Source of the DNA: Fimenecus sp036652055
GTDB taxonomy: Bacteria > Bacillota > Clostridia > Oscillospirales > Acutalibacteraceae
Direction: 5' to 3'
Assembly (NCBI GenBank): GCA_036652055.1
Contig: JAVVWP010000008.1
Coordinates: 4,312-68,311 of the forward strand
DNA: 64,000 nucleotides
Within the stretch, counting starts at the first letter, position 1. Each line of letters begins with the position of its first letter. The notes below the pieces were generated by a model, which saw only the letters and a list, made by a program, of their open reading frames with translations, was not told the origin of the DNA and did no database searches. The position numbers and the translations under genes are program-made. Positions 26,975-35,043 of this stretch are shown in pieces.

Positions 26975-27730
26975 TCAATTCCTTTCAAATACAGGAATAA
27001 AGCTTCCTATATCAATTAATTTTTTACTATTAAGGCATAAAACATCGATTTTATAATTACTTAAAAAATCTTTTATAGACAAAAAATTTCTATGAGTTTT
27101 TATATCACCTATAAACAGCATTTTATTTTTTGAAATAAGCGAACAGCATCCGCCTATAAATCCATAATTGTATCCATTTAAAAGAACATCGCCTTTTTCA
27201 ACCAATAAAACATCAAAGCCATTTTTTAAAAGCTCGGAATTAATATTTACATCATCAGTTATTACTGCATTTTCACAAGCGACCACAATAGAACATTTTG
27301 TATAGCCCTGTGAAACATCTATTATTTTTAAGTCACTTTCTATTGCAAGCTGTAAAATTTTATTTGAAATCGTTTTTTTGTTACATATAAGGCTATCTGC
27401 AATTCTGACGCAATTTAGCTTAACATCATTAGGATAATCAGCTAAAAAATCGCTATTTTCTATTATTACATTAGCACCAAGCTGATTTAAGCTTTCAAAT
27501 AATTCTTTTTGAGATTTTTCAACAAAAAAAGTCTTTTCTCCAAAATAATTACAAAGCAAATCCGTATGAGAGGCAACAGGTTTTTGCAAGTTTTCACTGC
27601 TTTTTGCATAAAGGACTGATATTCCAAGACATTCTAACTCGCTACTAAAGTCACGCATTCCTTCACCTGCTATGATTTTTGTGACTTCATTTATCGGAAG
27701 ATATGGATTTTTTATAAAGTTATTCATCAT
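26975..27730 (-). CDS. DUF6873-type, GME-fold-like hypothetical protein
   Basis: A 251-residue cytosolic protein. Recurrent blocks are visible: ASHTDLLCNYFG (about residues 68-79), VRIADSLICN, GYTKCSIVVACENAVITDD (about residues 148-166) and NGYNYGFIGGCCSLI. I recall such proteins annotated as DUF6873 with a GME fold, that is, related to guanidino-group-modifying enzymes. The catalytic Asp/His/Cys set is not clearly placed, although the ASHTD and GGCC motifs are candidates. It lies 12 bases after radA. The substrate is unknown and the family call is from memory. Confidence 0.5.
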   Translation of the reverse strand: MMNNFIKNPYLPINEVTKIIAGEGMRDFSSELECLGISVLYAKSSENLQKPVASHTDLLCNYFGEKTFFVEKSQKELFESLNQLGANVIIENSDFLADYPNDVKLNCVRIADSLICNKKTISNKILQLAIESDLKIIDVSQGYTKCSIVVACENAVITDDVNINSELLKNGFDVLLVEKGDVLLNGYNYGFIGGCCSLISKNKMLFIGDIKTHRNFLSIKDFLSNYKIDVLCLNSKKLIDIGSFIPVFERN

Positions 27731-27742
27731 TTTAACGCTGCC

Positions 27743-29119
27743 TTAATCAATAATCGCATTAAAGGCTTGTCTAACATTGCTAACGCCGATAACTTCTATA
27801 TTTGCTTTTAATTTATTACCTATCTTCGTCAAATTATATTTTGGAACAACACATTTTTTAAATCCGAGTTTTTCCGCTTCTTTTATTCTTTGCTCACAAG
27901 CACTAACTGCTCTTATTTCACCGCCAAGTCCTATTTCACCAAAAGCAAGCACACCATCAGGCACTGCATAATCCTTTAGGCTTGACACAATCGCCAAAGC
28001 GACTGAGAGATCTGATGCAGGCTCATCAATTTTAAGACCTCCGATTATGTTTACATAACAATCCATATTACCGAGAAAATATCCTGCTCTTTTTTCTAAA
28101 ACTGCAATAAGCATTGACATTCTGTTATAATCAATTCCTGTTGCCATTCTTCGTGGATTTCCAAATCCTGTTGGAGTTACAAGGCTTTGAACCTCAGCTA
28201 AAATAGGTCTTGTTCCCTCCATAATGCAAGCAACACAAGTCCCCGAAGTGTTTTGAGGCTTTCCGGAAATAAGCATCATTGATGGGTTTTCGACTTCATT
28301 AAGCCCATCGTCGAGCATTTCAAAAACTCCAATTTCATTTGTTGAACCATATCTGTTTTTAACTGCTCTTAAAATTCTATATGATAAATTTCTATCACCT
28401 TCAAAATACAAAACAGCATCAACAATATGTTCTAAAACCTTTGGGCCTGCAATATTTCCATCTTTGTTTACATGACCTACTATTATTATTGGTATATTAA
28501 GCACTTTTGCTGTTCGCATAAACAGGTTTGTTGTTTCACGAACTTGAGTTATGCTTCCCGAGGTCGAAGAAATATCAGTAATATTCATTGTTTGAATTGA
28601 GTCAATCATAACTACATCGGGCTTTTCTGTTGCTATAACTTCGCAAATATATTGTGCATCTGTTTCACATAAAATCAATAGATTTTCAGAAGAAACATGA
28701 AGCCTTGTTGCTCTTATTTTAAGCTGATGAGCAGATTCTTCGCCCGAAACATAAAGGATTTTTAGACCTTTTCCTAAATATTCGCATATTTGCAAAAGCA
28801 GTGTTGATTTTCCTATTCCTGGATCACCACTAAGTAAAACCAAAGAACCTTTAACAAGCCCACCACCCAAAACACGATTAAGTTCGTTAAGACCTGTATC
28901 AAATCTATGTTCTGTATCTGCTTTAATGTCTGATATTGTATATATCTTGCTACGGTTTTCGTTAAATCCCATTTTCTTTTTTGCAGCCGCATCAGCCTGC
29001 GACCTATATTCTTCATTCATTGTGTTCCATTCGTGACAGCCAGGGCATTGCCCAAACCATTTAACTGATTCATATCCACAATCAGAACAGACGAATACAG
29101 ATTTTGATTTTATTGCCAT
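27743..29119 (-). CDS. radA: DNA repair protein RadA (Sms)
   Basis: A 458-residue RecA-like ATPase that helps process recombination intermediates and stalled forks. The N-terminal C4 zinc finger is CSDCGYESVKWFGQCPGC (about residues 11-28). Walker A is SGDPGIGKST near residues 96-105. The RadA-specific KNRYGS motif is near residue 252, and a Lon-protease-like domain forms the C-terminus. Length is standard. It starts after GAGGGAAG, 13 bases downstream of the cwlD-like gene. Confidence 0.95.
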   Translation of the reverse strand: MAIKSKSVFVCSDCGYESVKWFGQCPGCHEWNTMNEEYRSQADAAAKKKMGFNENRSKIYTISDIKADTEHRFDTGLNELNRVLGGGLVKGSLVLLSGDPGIGKSTLLLQICEYLGKGLKILYVSGEESAHQLKIRATRLHVSSENLLILCETDAQYICEVIATEKPDVVMIDSIQTMNITDISSTSGSITQVRETTNLFMRTAKVLNIPIIIVGHVNKDGNIAGPKVLEHIVDAVLYFEGDRNLSYRILRAVKNRYGSTNEIGVFEMLDDGLNEVENPSMMLISGKPQNTSGTCVACIMEGTRPILAEVQSLVTPTGFGNPRRMATGIDYNRMSMLIAVLEKRAGYFLGNMDCYVNIIGGLKIDEPASDLSVALAIVSSLKDYAVPDGVLAFGEIGLGGEIRAVSACEQRIKEAEKLGFKKCVVPKYNLTKIGNKLKANIEVIGVSNVRQAFNAIID

Positions 29120-29132
29120 TTTGTTACTTCCC

Positions 29133-29852
29133 TCATTTTATATAGTCTAATATTCCACACGCTATTGAAAATGCCATTTGATTTTGATAATTATCGTTTT
29201 TTAGTTTTTCAGTTTCATTGACATTAGAAAAAAATCCACATTCAACAAGAACTGCTGGCTTTTTTGCATAAAACAAAAGGTAAATACTATTACCTGATTT
29301 TTTAATTGTGCGTTTATTTTCAGGCTGAAGTGTATTTATTACAGCGGATTGAATAAATTCTGCAAGCTCTGCACTCTCTGTTGTATTTGGCGAATAAAAA
29401 ACTTGAGTGCCAAAAAGAGAACGGTCAGCAAAAAAGTTTTGATGAATGCTAACAAATATCGGATTAGAAGTATTATTCATAATATTCATTCTGTTGTGTA
29501 TATCGGAAACCTTTTTATCTCTAATAGTTTTTGCATCTTCACTATGAATTGAATTGTCATCTGTTCTTGTCATAATAGTATTAACGCCAAAAGCATTTAA
29601 AATATTATAAACCTTAAAAGCAATTTTTAAATTAATATCTTTTTCATTTGTTCCATCTGCTGCAACTGCTCCGCCATCTGCTCCACCGTGACCTGCATCA
29701 ATTATCACATTAAATTGCTTATCGCTGTCTATCATCTGCGTAGAATTTATTGTTTTTACTCTTGTACCAGCAGTTATATTAATTAAATAAAAAGCCAAGC
29801 ATAAAACAGTTATTAAAACAAATAAACCTTTTTTAATATTTTTCTTATTCAC
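29133..29852 (-). CDS. cwlD: N-acetylmuramoyl-L-alanine amidase (CwlD-like)
   Basis: A 239-residue Amidase_3 enzyme that cleaves the amide between muramic acid and L-Ala. The N-terminal membrane segment (about residues 8-27) anchors or exports it. IDAGHGGADGGAVA (about residues 51-64) provides a zinc-binding His; SIHQNF supplies a second His and ECGFFSN the glutamate. Single-domain size and the N-terminal anchor match CwlD, which makes muramic lactam in spore cortex. Other small Amidase_3 enzymes look similar, so the symbol is likely rather than certain. It heads the operon with radA. Confidence 0.75.
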   Translation of the reverse strand: MNKKNIKKGLFVLITVLCLAFYLINITAGTRVKTINSTQMIDSDKQFNVIIDAGHGGADGGAVAADGTNEKDINLKIAFKVYNILNAFGVNTIMTRTDDNSIHSEDAKTIRDKKVSDIHNRMNIMNNTSNPIFVSIHQNFFADRSLFGTQVFYSPNTTESAELAEFIQSAVINTLQPENKRTIKKSGNSIYLLFYAKKPAVLVECGFFSNVNETEKLKNDNYQNQMAFSIACGILDYIK

Positions 29853-29893
29853 AATACCACCTCAAAAAATTATATGTGATATTGAGCATTAAT

Positions 29894-29922
29894 ATTATAA
29901 ACTATTTATGCCTTTTTGACAA
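29894..29922 (-). promoter_or_regulatory. sigma-A-type promoter of the cwlD-radA operon
   Basis: TTGTCA (29922-29917) and TATAAT (29899-29894) with a 17-base spacer. If the gene is sporulation-specific, another sigma factor could also act; I see no clear match for one. Confidence 0.6.
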
Positions 29923-29940
29923 GAAATCACTATGGTATTA

Positions 29941-30711
29941 TTATATTTGTTTTAATTTTGCAATAACTTTTTGCGTTTGTGTTCCTCCGCCAATAAACAT
30001 ACCCCTATTAACACTGCAATCCGCAAAATCTCTGCCATGACTAATCTTTAAATAACAATCATCTGCAAGCCTATTGTTTGTTGGATCGATACCTATCCAC
30101 TTTCCATTGTCAAATATTTCAACCCAAGCGTGAGTTTCACCAACACCTTTTATTATTCCAACAACATACCTTGCAGGAATATCAAAATGACGACAAGCAG
30201 CAATTAAGATGTGTGAAAAATCTTGACAAACGCCTGCTCCGAGTATTATAGCATTCTCTGCGGTTGTATTAACATTTGTTACAAAGCTTTTATAGGCAAG
30301 TTTTTCGTGCAAGCTTTTCATAATATTAATGGCATTTTCTTTTGCATTATCACCTATTAAAATAGTTTTACAAAAGTCTAAAAGGTTGTCACCCATTTTT
30401 GTATATTGGGATTGATATTTAAAAATTCCATTTAATTCTTCATTCTTTTGTTTTAATAAATCTATTTCTGCATTGCCACTTATTTTTACATAAAATTCAG
30501 TATGTGGCTCAATTATCCTATCAGTAAGCACAGAATTACCAAAGCCATCCGTAGTTTTTGTTAAGATATTTTGTGGTGAAATGTCTATTGTTAAATTTGA
30601 TATTTTTTGACAATCATTATCAAAAGGTAGACAGCGAAGTGAAAAGCAATGCTTTATAACAGGCATTGAAAAACTAATTTCCATTTGATAACTAAATTCT
30701 AAAAAAGACAA
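29941..30711 (-). CDS. transglutaminase-like domain protein
   Basis: A 256-residue protein with the bacterial transglutaminase-like N-terminal domain followed by the papain-like core. The catalytic set reads GVCQDFSHI (Cys near residue 165), THAWVEIF (His near residue 200) and IGIDPTNNR (Asp near residue 217). I chose the TTG at 30711, nine bases after AAAGGA; the ATG at 30720 directly abuts that site. It follows alpha-E and ATP-grasp genes, a conserved trio thought to act on amide or peptide bonds. It may be a cysteine peptidase or amidase of a small peptide; the substrate is unknown. Confidence 0.8.
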   Translation of the reverse strand: MSFLEFSYQMEISFSMPVIKHCFSLRCLPFDNDCQKISNLTIDISPQNILTKTTDGFGNSVLTDRIIEPHTEFYVKISGNAEIDLLKQKNEELNGIFKYQSQYTKMGDNLLDFCKTILIGDNAKENAINIMKSLHEKLAYKSFVTNVNTTAENAIILGAGVCQDFSHILIAACRHFDIPARYVVGIIKGVGETHAWVEIFDNGKWIGIDPTNNRLADDCYLKISHGRDFADCSVNRGMFIGGGTQTQKVIAKLKQI

Positions 30712-30724
30712 TATAATCATTCCT

Positions 30725-31417
30725 TTATAAATATTCCGGAATAGTAATAAAAAGCCTTGAAAGCTCATTTTGCAAAACTAACTTATCATCTTCAAAATTA
30801 TCTTTTTCAAATATGATTTGCATTAAATTATTTATGGCTTCAATATTACAATCAATTCCGACCTTGTAAAGCCTGTTAATTAAAATACTAAATTCTTTTT
30901 TGATTAGCTCGGGTGAAAAAGAAAATCTCAAATATAAATCTATTCGCTCTACGCTTCTGCCAAATTTTAAAATATTCCTTGTAGCCTCTGATTCAACATA
31001 ATCATCAGCACTCCCCCAAAAAGCAAAAATGCAGTCAAAAACTTCTTGAAATTTAAGCATTGGTGCGGCACTTTCTTCTCCTCTTATCATAGCATCAACT
31101 GCCATTTGAACATAGGAAAGTGTTTCACTGCTTATTTCATTTCGCATAACAACCGCATTGTCATATGCTAAAAGCAGATTTGAAATTATTGAATATGGCT
31201 CTTTTTGGTCAAAGAGAAATTTGTTTATAAATTCATTTTTATCAGAATAAGCATTGGCAATGCCGAGCTTATCACAAAAATCTATATAGGCACTTTCATC
31301 TTTATCTATCATTCTATCATAATACTCTGTAAAAATTTTGAGCGTTGTAAACACTCTTTCGACATACCTGCCAAGCCAAAATAAATTGTCTGTTGATTTT
31401 ATCGAGATAATACCCAT
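30725..31417 (-). CDS. alpha-E domain protein
   Basis: A 230-residue, mostly helical protein of the alpha-E family. The N-terminus IKSTDNLFWLGRYVERV (residues 6-22) is the family hallmark, and the rest is a set of amphipathic helices. The biochemical role is not known; by comparative genomics the domain occurs with circularly permuted ATP-grasp and transglutaminase-like proteins. Here it overlaps the ATP-grasp gene by 19 bases and precedes the transglutaminase gene by about 13, so the three are one operon. Confidence 0.85.
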   Translation of the reverse strand: MGIISIKSTDNLFWLGRYVERVFTTLKIFTEYYDRMIDKDESAYIDFCDKLGIANAYSDKNEFINKFLFDQKEPYSIISNLLLAYDNAVVMRNEISSETLSYVQMAVDAMIRGEESAAPMLKFQEVFDCIFAFWGSADDYVESEATRNILKFGRSVERIDLYLRFSFSPELIKKEFSILINRLYKVGIDCNIEAINNLMQIIFEKDNFEDDKLVLQNELSRLFITIPEYL

Positions 31418-32712
31418 GTGTCTTTAAACCCTCCCCCTTGTGATGAATTAACAATATATGAATTTGGATTTTGCGAATAACGAGTAAGCCCACTTTGCCA
31501 AACTTTTATTTCTTCACCATATAAAACAAACGCTCTTAAATCTGCTCGTTTTAATACTTCTTTTCCATTTTCATAGGCTGAAAGTTCTTTAAAGTCAATA
31601 ACCTCCTGCGTTATAAATCTTCTCGGGTTTTCTTTTATTCGAATTTTGAAATCTGCCAATTCGTTTTGTGTAAGATTAGAGCCAAATACAACTCCATATC
31701 CACCAGCCTCTGAAACATCTTTTATTACGAGTTTTTCAAGATTATCTATTGTGTATTTCATATCATTTTCATAATAAGGAATATAAGTAGGTGCATTCTT
31801 GAGGATTGGTGTTTCTCCCAAATAATAATTAATTATTTTAGGTACGAAGTAGTAAATGCCTTTATCATCAGCAACTCCATTGCCTGGCGCATTAACTATT
31901 GCAACATTTCCTGCCCTGTAAGAGTCCATAATATGTGGCACACCAATAATCGACTCAGGAACAAATGTCATTGGATCAAGATATTCATCAGATATTCGCC
32001 TGTAAACACAACCAACCCGTCTGTTTTTGCCTGAATACTCGTTATAGTAAAGCACATTTCCTTCAACAAATAAATCCTGTGGCATTGCAAAGACCGCCCC
32101 TGTTTTTTCAGCAAGATATGAATGCTCGAAAAACGCAGAATTATATCGCCCAGGGGTTAAGATAACTGTTATTCCCCCTGCATTAACATAATCAAATACA
32201 TCTTTTAGCATATTTCCATATGAGCGATTATCAACGATTAAATTTTGCTGAAAAGTATCTGGGCTTGCACGCCGACAAAGCTCCCTTGCAATCATCGGAT
32301 ATGACGCACCTGATGGAATTCTTAAATTATCTTCTATTACATACCAATTCCCATCTTTTCCTTCTACTAAGTCAATACCTGAAATATGATTGTAAATCGA
32401 TTTTGACGGCACAATGCCCTCACAGGCAGGCAAAAATCCAGTTGAAGTGTATGCAAAATCTTCAGGTATAATTTTATCTTTTATTATCTGTTTTTTTGAA
32501 TATATATCATTTAAAAATAAATTCAAAGCTTTTGCTCGCTGTTTTAATCCTTTTTCAAGGTATTCAAACTCACTTTTTTGGATTATTCTTGGAACAGTGT
32601 CAAAAGGAAAAAGTCGCTCATTAAACTGGTTATTATTATAAATTCCAAATTTAACGCCATAGCGTGCCATAAGCCTATTTATTTCTTCTGTATGTTCGGT
32701 TAAGCTAAGCAT
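31399..32712 (-). CDS. circularly permuted ATP-grasp protein
   Basis: A 437-residue protein of the circularly permuted ATP-grasp family (older DUF404/DUF407). Visible blocks include GIDLVEGKDGNWYVIEDNLR and IPSGASYPMIARE (about residues 110-145), KDVSEAGGYGVVFG and RADLRAFVLYG. The C-terminus ends SSQGGGFKDTWVL, typical of the group. These enzymes are predicted to form amide bonds by ATP-dependent carboxylate activation. I chose the ATG at 32712, nine bases after GAGG, rather than a GTG at 32727. It heads the ATP-grasp/alpha-E/transglutaminase operon. Confidence 0.85.
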   Translation of the reverse strand: MLSLTEHTEEINRLMARYGVKFGIYNNNQFNERLFPFDTVPRIIQKSEFEYLEKGLKQRAKALNLFLNDIYSKKQIIKDKIIPEDFAYTSTGFLPACEGIVPSKSIYNHISGIDLVEGKDGNWYVIEDNLRIPSGASYPMIARELCRRASPDTFQQNLIVDNRSYGNMLKDVFDYVNAGGITVILTPGRYNSAFFEHSYLAEKTGAVFAMPQDLFVEGNVLYYNEYSGKNRRVGCVYRRISDEYLDPMTFVPESIIGVPHIMDSYRAGNVAIVNAPGNGVADDKGIYYFVPKIINYYLGETPILKNAPTYIPYYENDMKYTIDNLEKLVIKDVSEAGGYGVVFGSNLTQNELADFKIRIKENPRRFITQEVIDFKELSAYENGKEVLKRADLRAFVLYGEEIKVWQSGLTRYSQNPNSYIVNSSQGGGFKDTWVLSR

Positions 32713-32748
32713 AAAATCAAGCCTCACTTTATCTTAAAATATAAAAAG

Positions 32749-32777
32749 ATTATATCAAATATTTTATAATATAACAA
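32749..32777 (-). promoter_or_regulatory. sigma-A promoter of the ATP-grasp operon
   Basis: TTGTTA (32777-32772) and TATAAT (32754-32749) with a 17-base spacer, about 40 bases before the start codon. Confidence 0.55.
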
Positions 32778-32825
32778 GCTTTTATGTCTTAATTATATAA
32801 AAATCTATAATTTTATTTGTTAAAT

Positions 32826-32855
32826 TTGATTAATCGTACAAATGGTGTGTATAAT
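32826..32855 (+). promoter_or_regulatory. sigma-A promoter of ktrB-ktrA
   Basis: TTGATT (32826-32831) and TATAAT (32850-32855), 18-base spacer. No riboswitch fold is evident in the leader. Confidence 0.5.
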
Positions 32856-32968
32856 TTTTTAAACAAATGCCAAAAAATTAAATTATGATTGCATTTTTAA
32901 TAAAATATACTATAATATACGGTGAATGTGAAAAGCTCATTCAATATAAAAATCAGGTGCTAAATCAA

Positions 32969-34315
32969 ATGACAAAACTACAAAAAGTTAAAATTTCTCC
33001 AACACAAACCATTATAGCAGGTTATCTTGGAATAATATTTTTTGGTGCTTTTCTTCTTATGCTTCCGATTTCTTCTCGGGCAGGAATATGGACACCAATT
33101 GAAGATTCACTATTTACTGCAACTTCTGCTACTTGTGTAACAGGTCTTATAATGCACGATACTTTTACCTATTGGTCAATTTTTGGTCAAATAGTTATTC
33201 TTGCTATGATTCAAATTGGTGGAATAGGTTTTATGACGCTTGCTATTTCTGTTATGACTTTAACAAAGAAAAAAATAGGACTTAAAGGCAGATATACTTT
33301 GCAAGAATCAGTCAATGCTCCGCAAATGGCAGGCATTGTTAAAATGACTCGCTTTATACTTTTGGGAACTGCAATTATTGAAACCTCTGGGGCTGCTTTA
33401 TTGGCTCTTAGATTTTGCCCGAAATTAGGATTTTTTAAAGGTATTTATTTTGCTATTTTCCATTCAATATCTGCATTTTGTAATGCTGGTTTTGATTTGA
33501 TGGGCGAAAGTGGCGAGTTTTCTTCGCTAACATCTTATTCTTCTGATATAATTGTAAATATAACAATAATGGCACTTATTGTTTTAGGTGGTCTTGGATT
33601 TTTTGTTTGGTCTGACCTTACTAAAAATAAGTTTAAATTTAAAAAATTAAGGCTTCATTCAAAGGTTGTTATTACCACAACCGGAGTTCTTATATTAGGC
33701 GGATTTCTATTGATTATGCTTTTTGAGCAGAATGGCTCAGCTTTTGCGGGCAAATCACAAACAGAAATAATTTTAGGTTCGCTTTTTCAGTCTGTAACGC
33801 CACGAACTGCTGGCTTTAACACTCTTGATTTAACTCTTTTTTCAGATGCGAGCATTATATTAATGATTGCTTTTATGATTATAGGAGGCTCGCCAAGCTC
33901 AACTGCCGGTGGATTTAAAACAACCACACTTGCAATGCTTGTAGCAAGCGTTTATACTGAAATAAGGCGAAAAAAATCTATTGAATGCTTTAAAAGACGA
34001 TTAAGTGATGACTCTTTAATTCATATAATTTGCATCGTAACGCTTTATATTTTCTTGTTTACCTTCTCTGGAATGATTATTTCAAAAATAGATATGGTTT
34101 CTATGAAAGATGCTTTATTTGAATGTGCTTCTGCTATTGGCACTGTTGGTCTTACTCTTGGAATAACCACAAAACTCAGCGGATATTCACATCTGATATT
34201 AATTGGTCTTATGTTCTTTGGCAGAGTTGGTGGCTTAACACTTCTTTTGGCTCTTAGAGAAACGCAGTCTATTAATCCGTCAAAAATGCCTGTTGAAAAA
34301 ATAACTATTGGTTAA
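32969..34315 (+). CDS. ktrB: TrkH/KtrB-family potassium uptake membrane subunit
   Basis: A 448-residue membrane protein of the Trk/Ktr/HKT family. It has repeated M1-P-M2 units with filter glycines in SATCVTGL, FCNAGFDLMGE, PRTAGFNTLDL and AIGTVGLTLG. It imports K+ with Na+ or H+ and is gated by the partner ktrA. I chose the ATG at 32969, nine bases after AGGTG; an upstream in-frame ATG at 32885 adds 28 residues with no clear site. Size and the ktrA neighbour favour Ktr over Trk. This is the second potassium system in the window, besides Kdp. Confidence 0.9.
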   Translation: MTKLQKVKISPTQTIIAGYLGIIFFGAFLLMLPISSRAGIWTPIEDSLFTATSATCVTGLIMHDTFTYWSIFGQIVILAMIQIGGIGFMTLAISVMTLTKKKIGLKGRYTLQESVNAPQMAGIVKMTRFILLGTAIIETSGAALLALRFCPKLGFFKGIYFAIFHSISAFCNAGFDLMGESGEFSSLTSYSSDIIVNITIMALIVLGGLGFFVWSDLTKNKFKFKKLRLHSKVVITTTGVLILGGFLLIMLFEQNGSAFAGKSQTEIILGSLFQSVTPRTAGFNTLDLTLFSDASIILMIAFMIIGGSPSSTAGGFKTTTLAMLVASVYTEIRRKKSIECFKRRLSDDSLIHIICIVTLYIFLFTFSGMIISKIDMVSMKDALFECASAIGTVGLTLGITTKLSGYSHLILIGLMFFGRVGGLTLLLALRETQSINPSKMPVEKITIG

Positions 34316-34329
34316 GGGAGATATTTATA

Positions 34330-34974
34330 ATGAAATCTATTTTAATTGTTGGTCTTGGTCGTTTTGGTCGGCATATGGCACGCAAATTTAATGAACAAGG
34401 CAACGAAGTTATGGCAATTGATATTAAGGAAAACCGTGTTGATGTTGTTATGCCTTATGTTACCAACGCACAAATTGGCGATTCGACTAACGAACAATTT
34501 ATGGAGTCAATCGGAGTAAATAATTTTGACCTTTGCGTTGTTGCTATTGGCGACAATTTTCAAAGTTCGCTTGAAACCACTGCCCTTTTAAAAGATTTAG
34601 GTGCAAATTTTGTTCTTTCTCGTGCAAGCCGTGATGTTCATGCAAAGTTCTTGCTTAGAAATGGTGCAGATGAGGTTATTTATGCTGAAAAAGAAACAGC
34701 AGAACGAATTGCAGTCCGATTTGGGCTTGATAATATCTTTAATTATATTGAAATTACTGATGATTATTCAATTTATGAAATTCCTGTTCCATCTTCTTGG
34801 ATTGGGAAAAGCATTATTCAAAAGGATATTCGTTCTAAATTTCATGTTAGCATATTAGCTACAAAAGATGGAGAAGATATATTCCCCCTTCCACATCCAG
34901 ACCATATTTTTATTAATACTGAAACACTGATAATTATGGGGAAAAATGAAGATGTTCAGCACTTGATAAAATAA
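34330..34974 (+). CDS. ktrA: potassium channel regulator TrkA/KtrA (RCK protein)
   Basis: A 214-residue cytosolic RCK protein that gates KtrB in response to nucleotides and, in several Firmicutes, c-di-AMP through its C-terminal domain. The N-terminal Rossmann motif is IVGLGRFGRHMA (residues 5-16), followed by the conserved IGDSTNEQFME block. A C-terminal RCK_C domain follows (about residues 140-214). It starts 14 bases after ktrB behind AAGGGAG. A terminator follows the stop. Confidence 0.92.
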   Translation: MKSILIVGLGRFGRHMARKFNEQGNEVMAIDIKENRVDVVMPYVTNAQIGDSTNEQFMESIGVNNFDLCVVAIGDNFQSSLETTALLKDLGANFVLSRASRDVHAKFLLRNGADEVIYAEKETAERIAVRFGLDNIFNYIEITDDYSIYEIPVPSSWIGKSIIQKDIRSKFHVSILATKDGEDIFPLPHPDHIFINTETLIIMGKNEDVQHLIK

Positions 34975-34985
34975 ATTCAAAATTG

Positions 34986-35025
34986 CAAGTCAAGCTTGAA
35001 ACCATTAGCTTGACTTGTTTTAATT
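34986..35025 (+). terminator. intrinsic terminator after ktrA
   Basis: CAAGTCAAGCT (34986-34996) pairs with AGCTTGACTTG (35007-35017), a perfect 11-bp stem followed by TTTTAATTT. Confidence 0.8.
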
Positions 35026-35043
35026 TAGCATTGGAGAAAAAAT

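Noticed and set aside
32778..32825. c-di-AMP riboswitch before ktrB
   Set aside because: None of the expected conserved blocks (such as GGAACC/GGGGAACC) are present in the leader.
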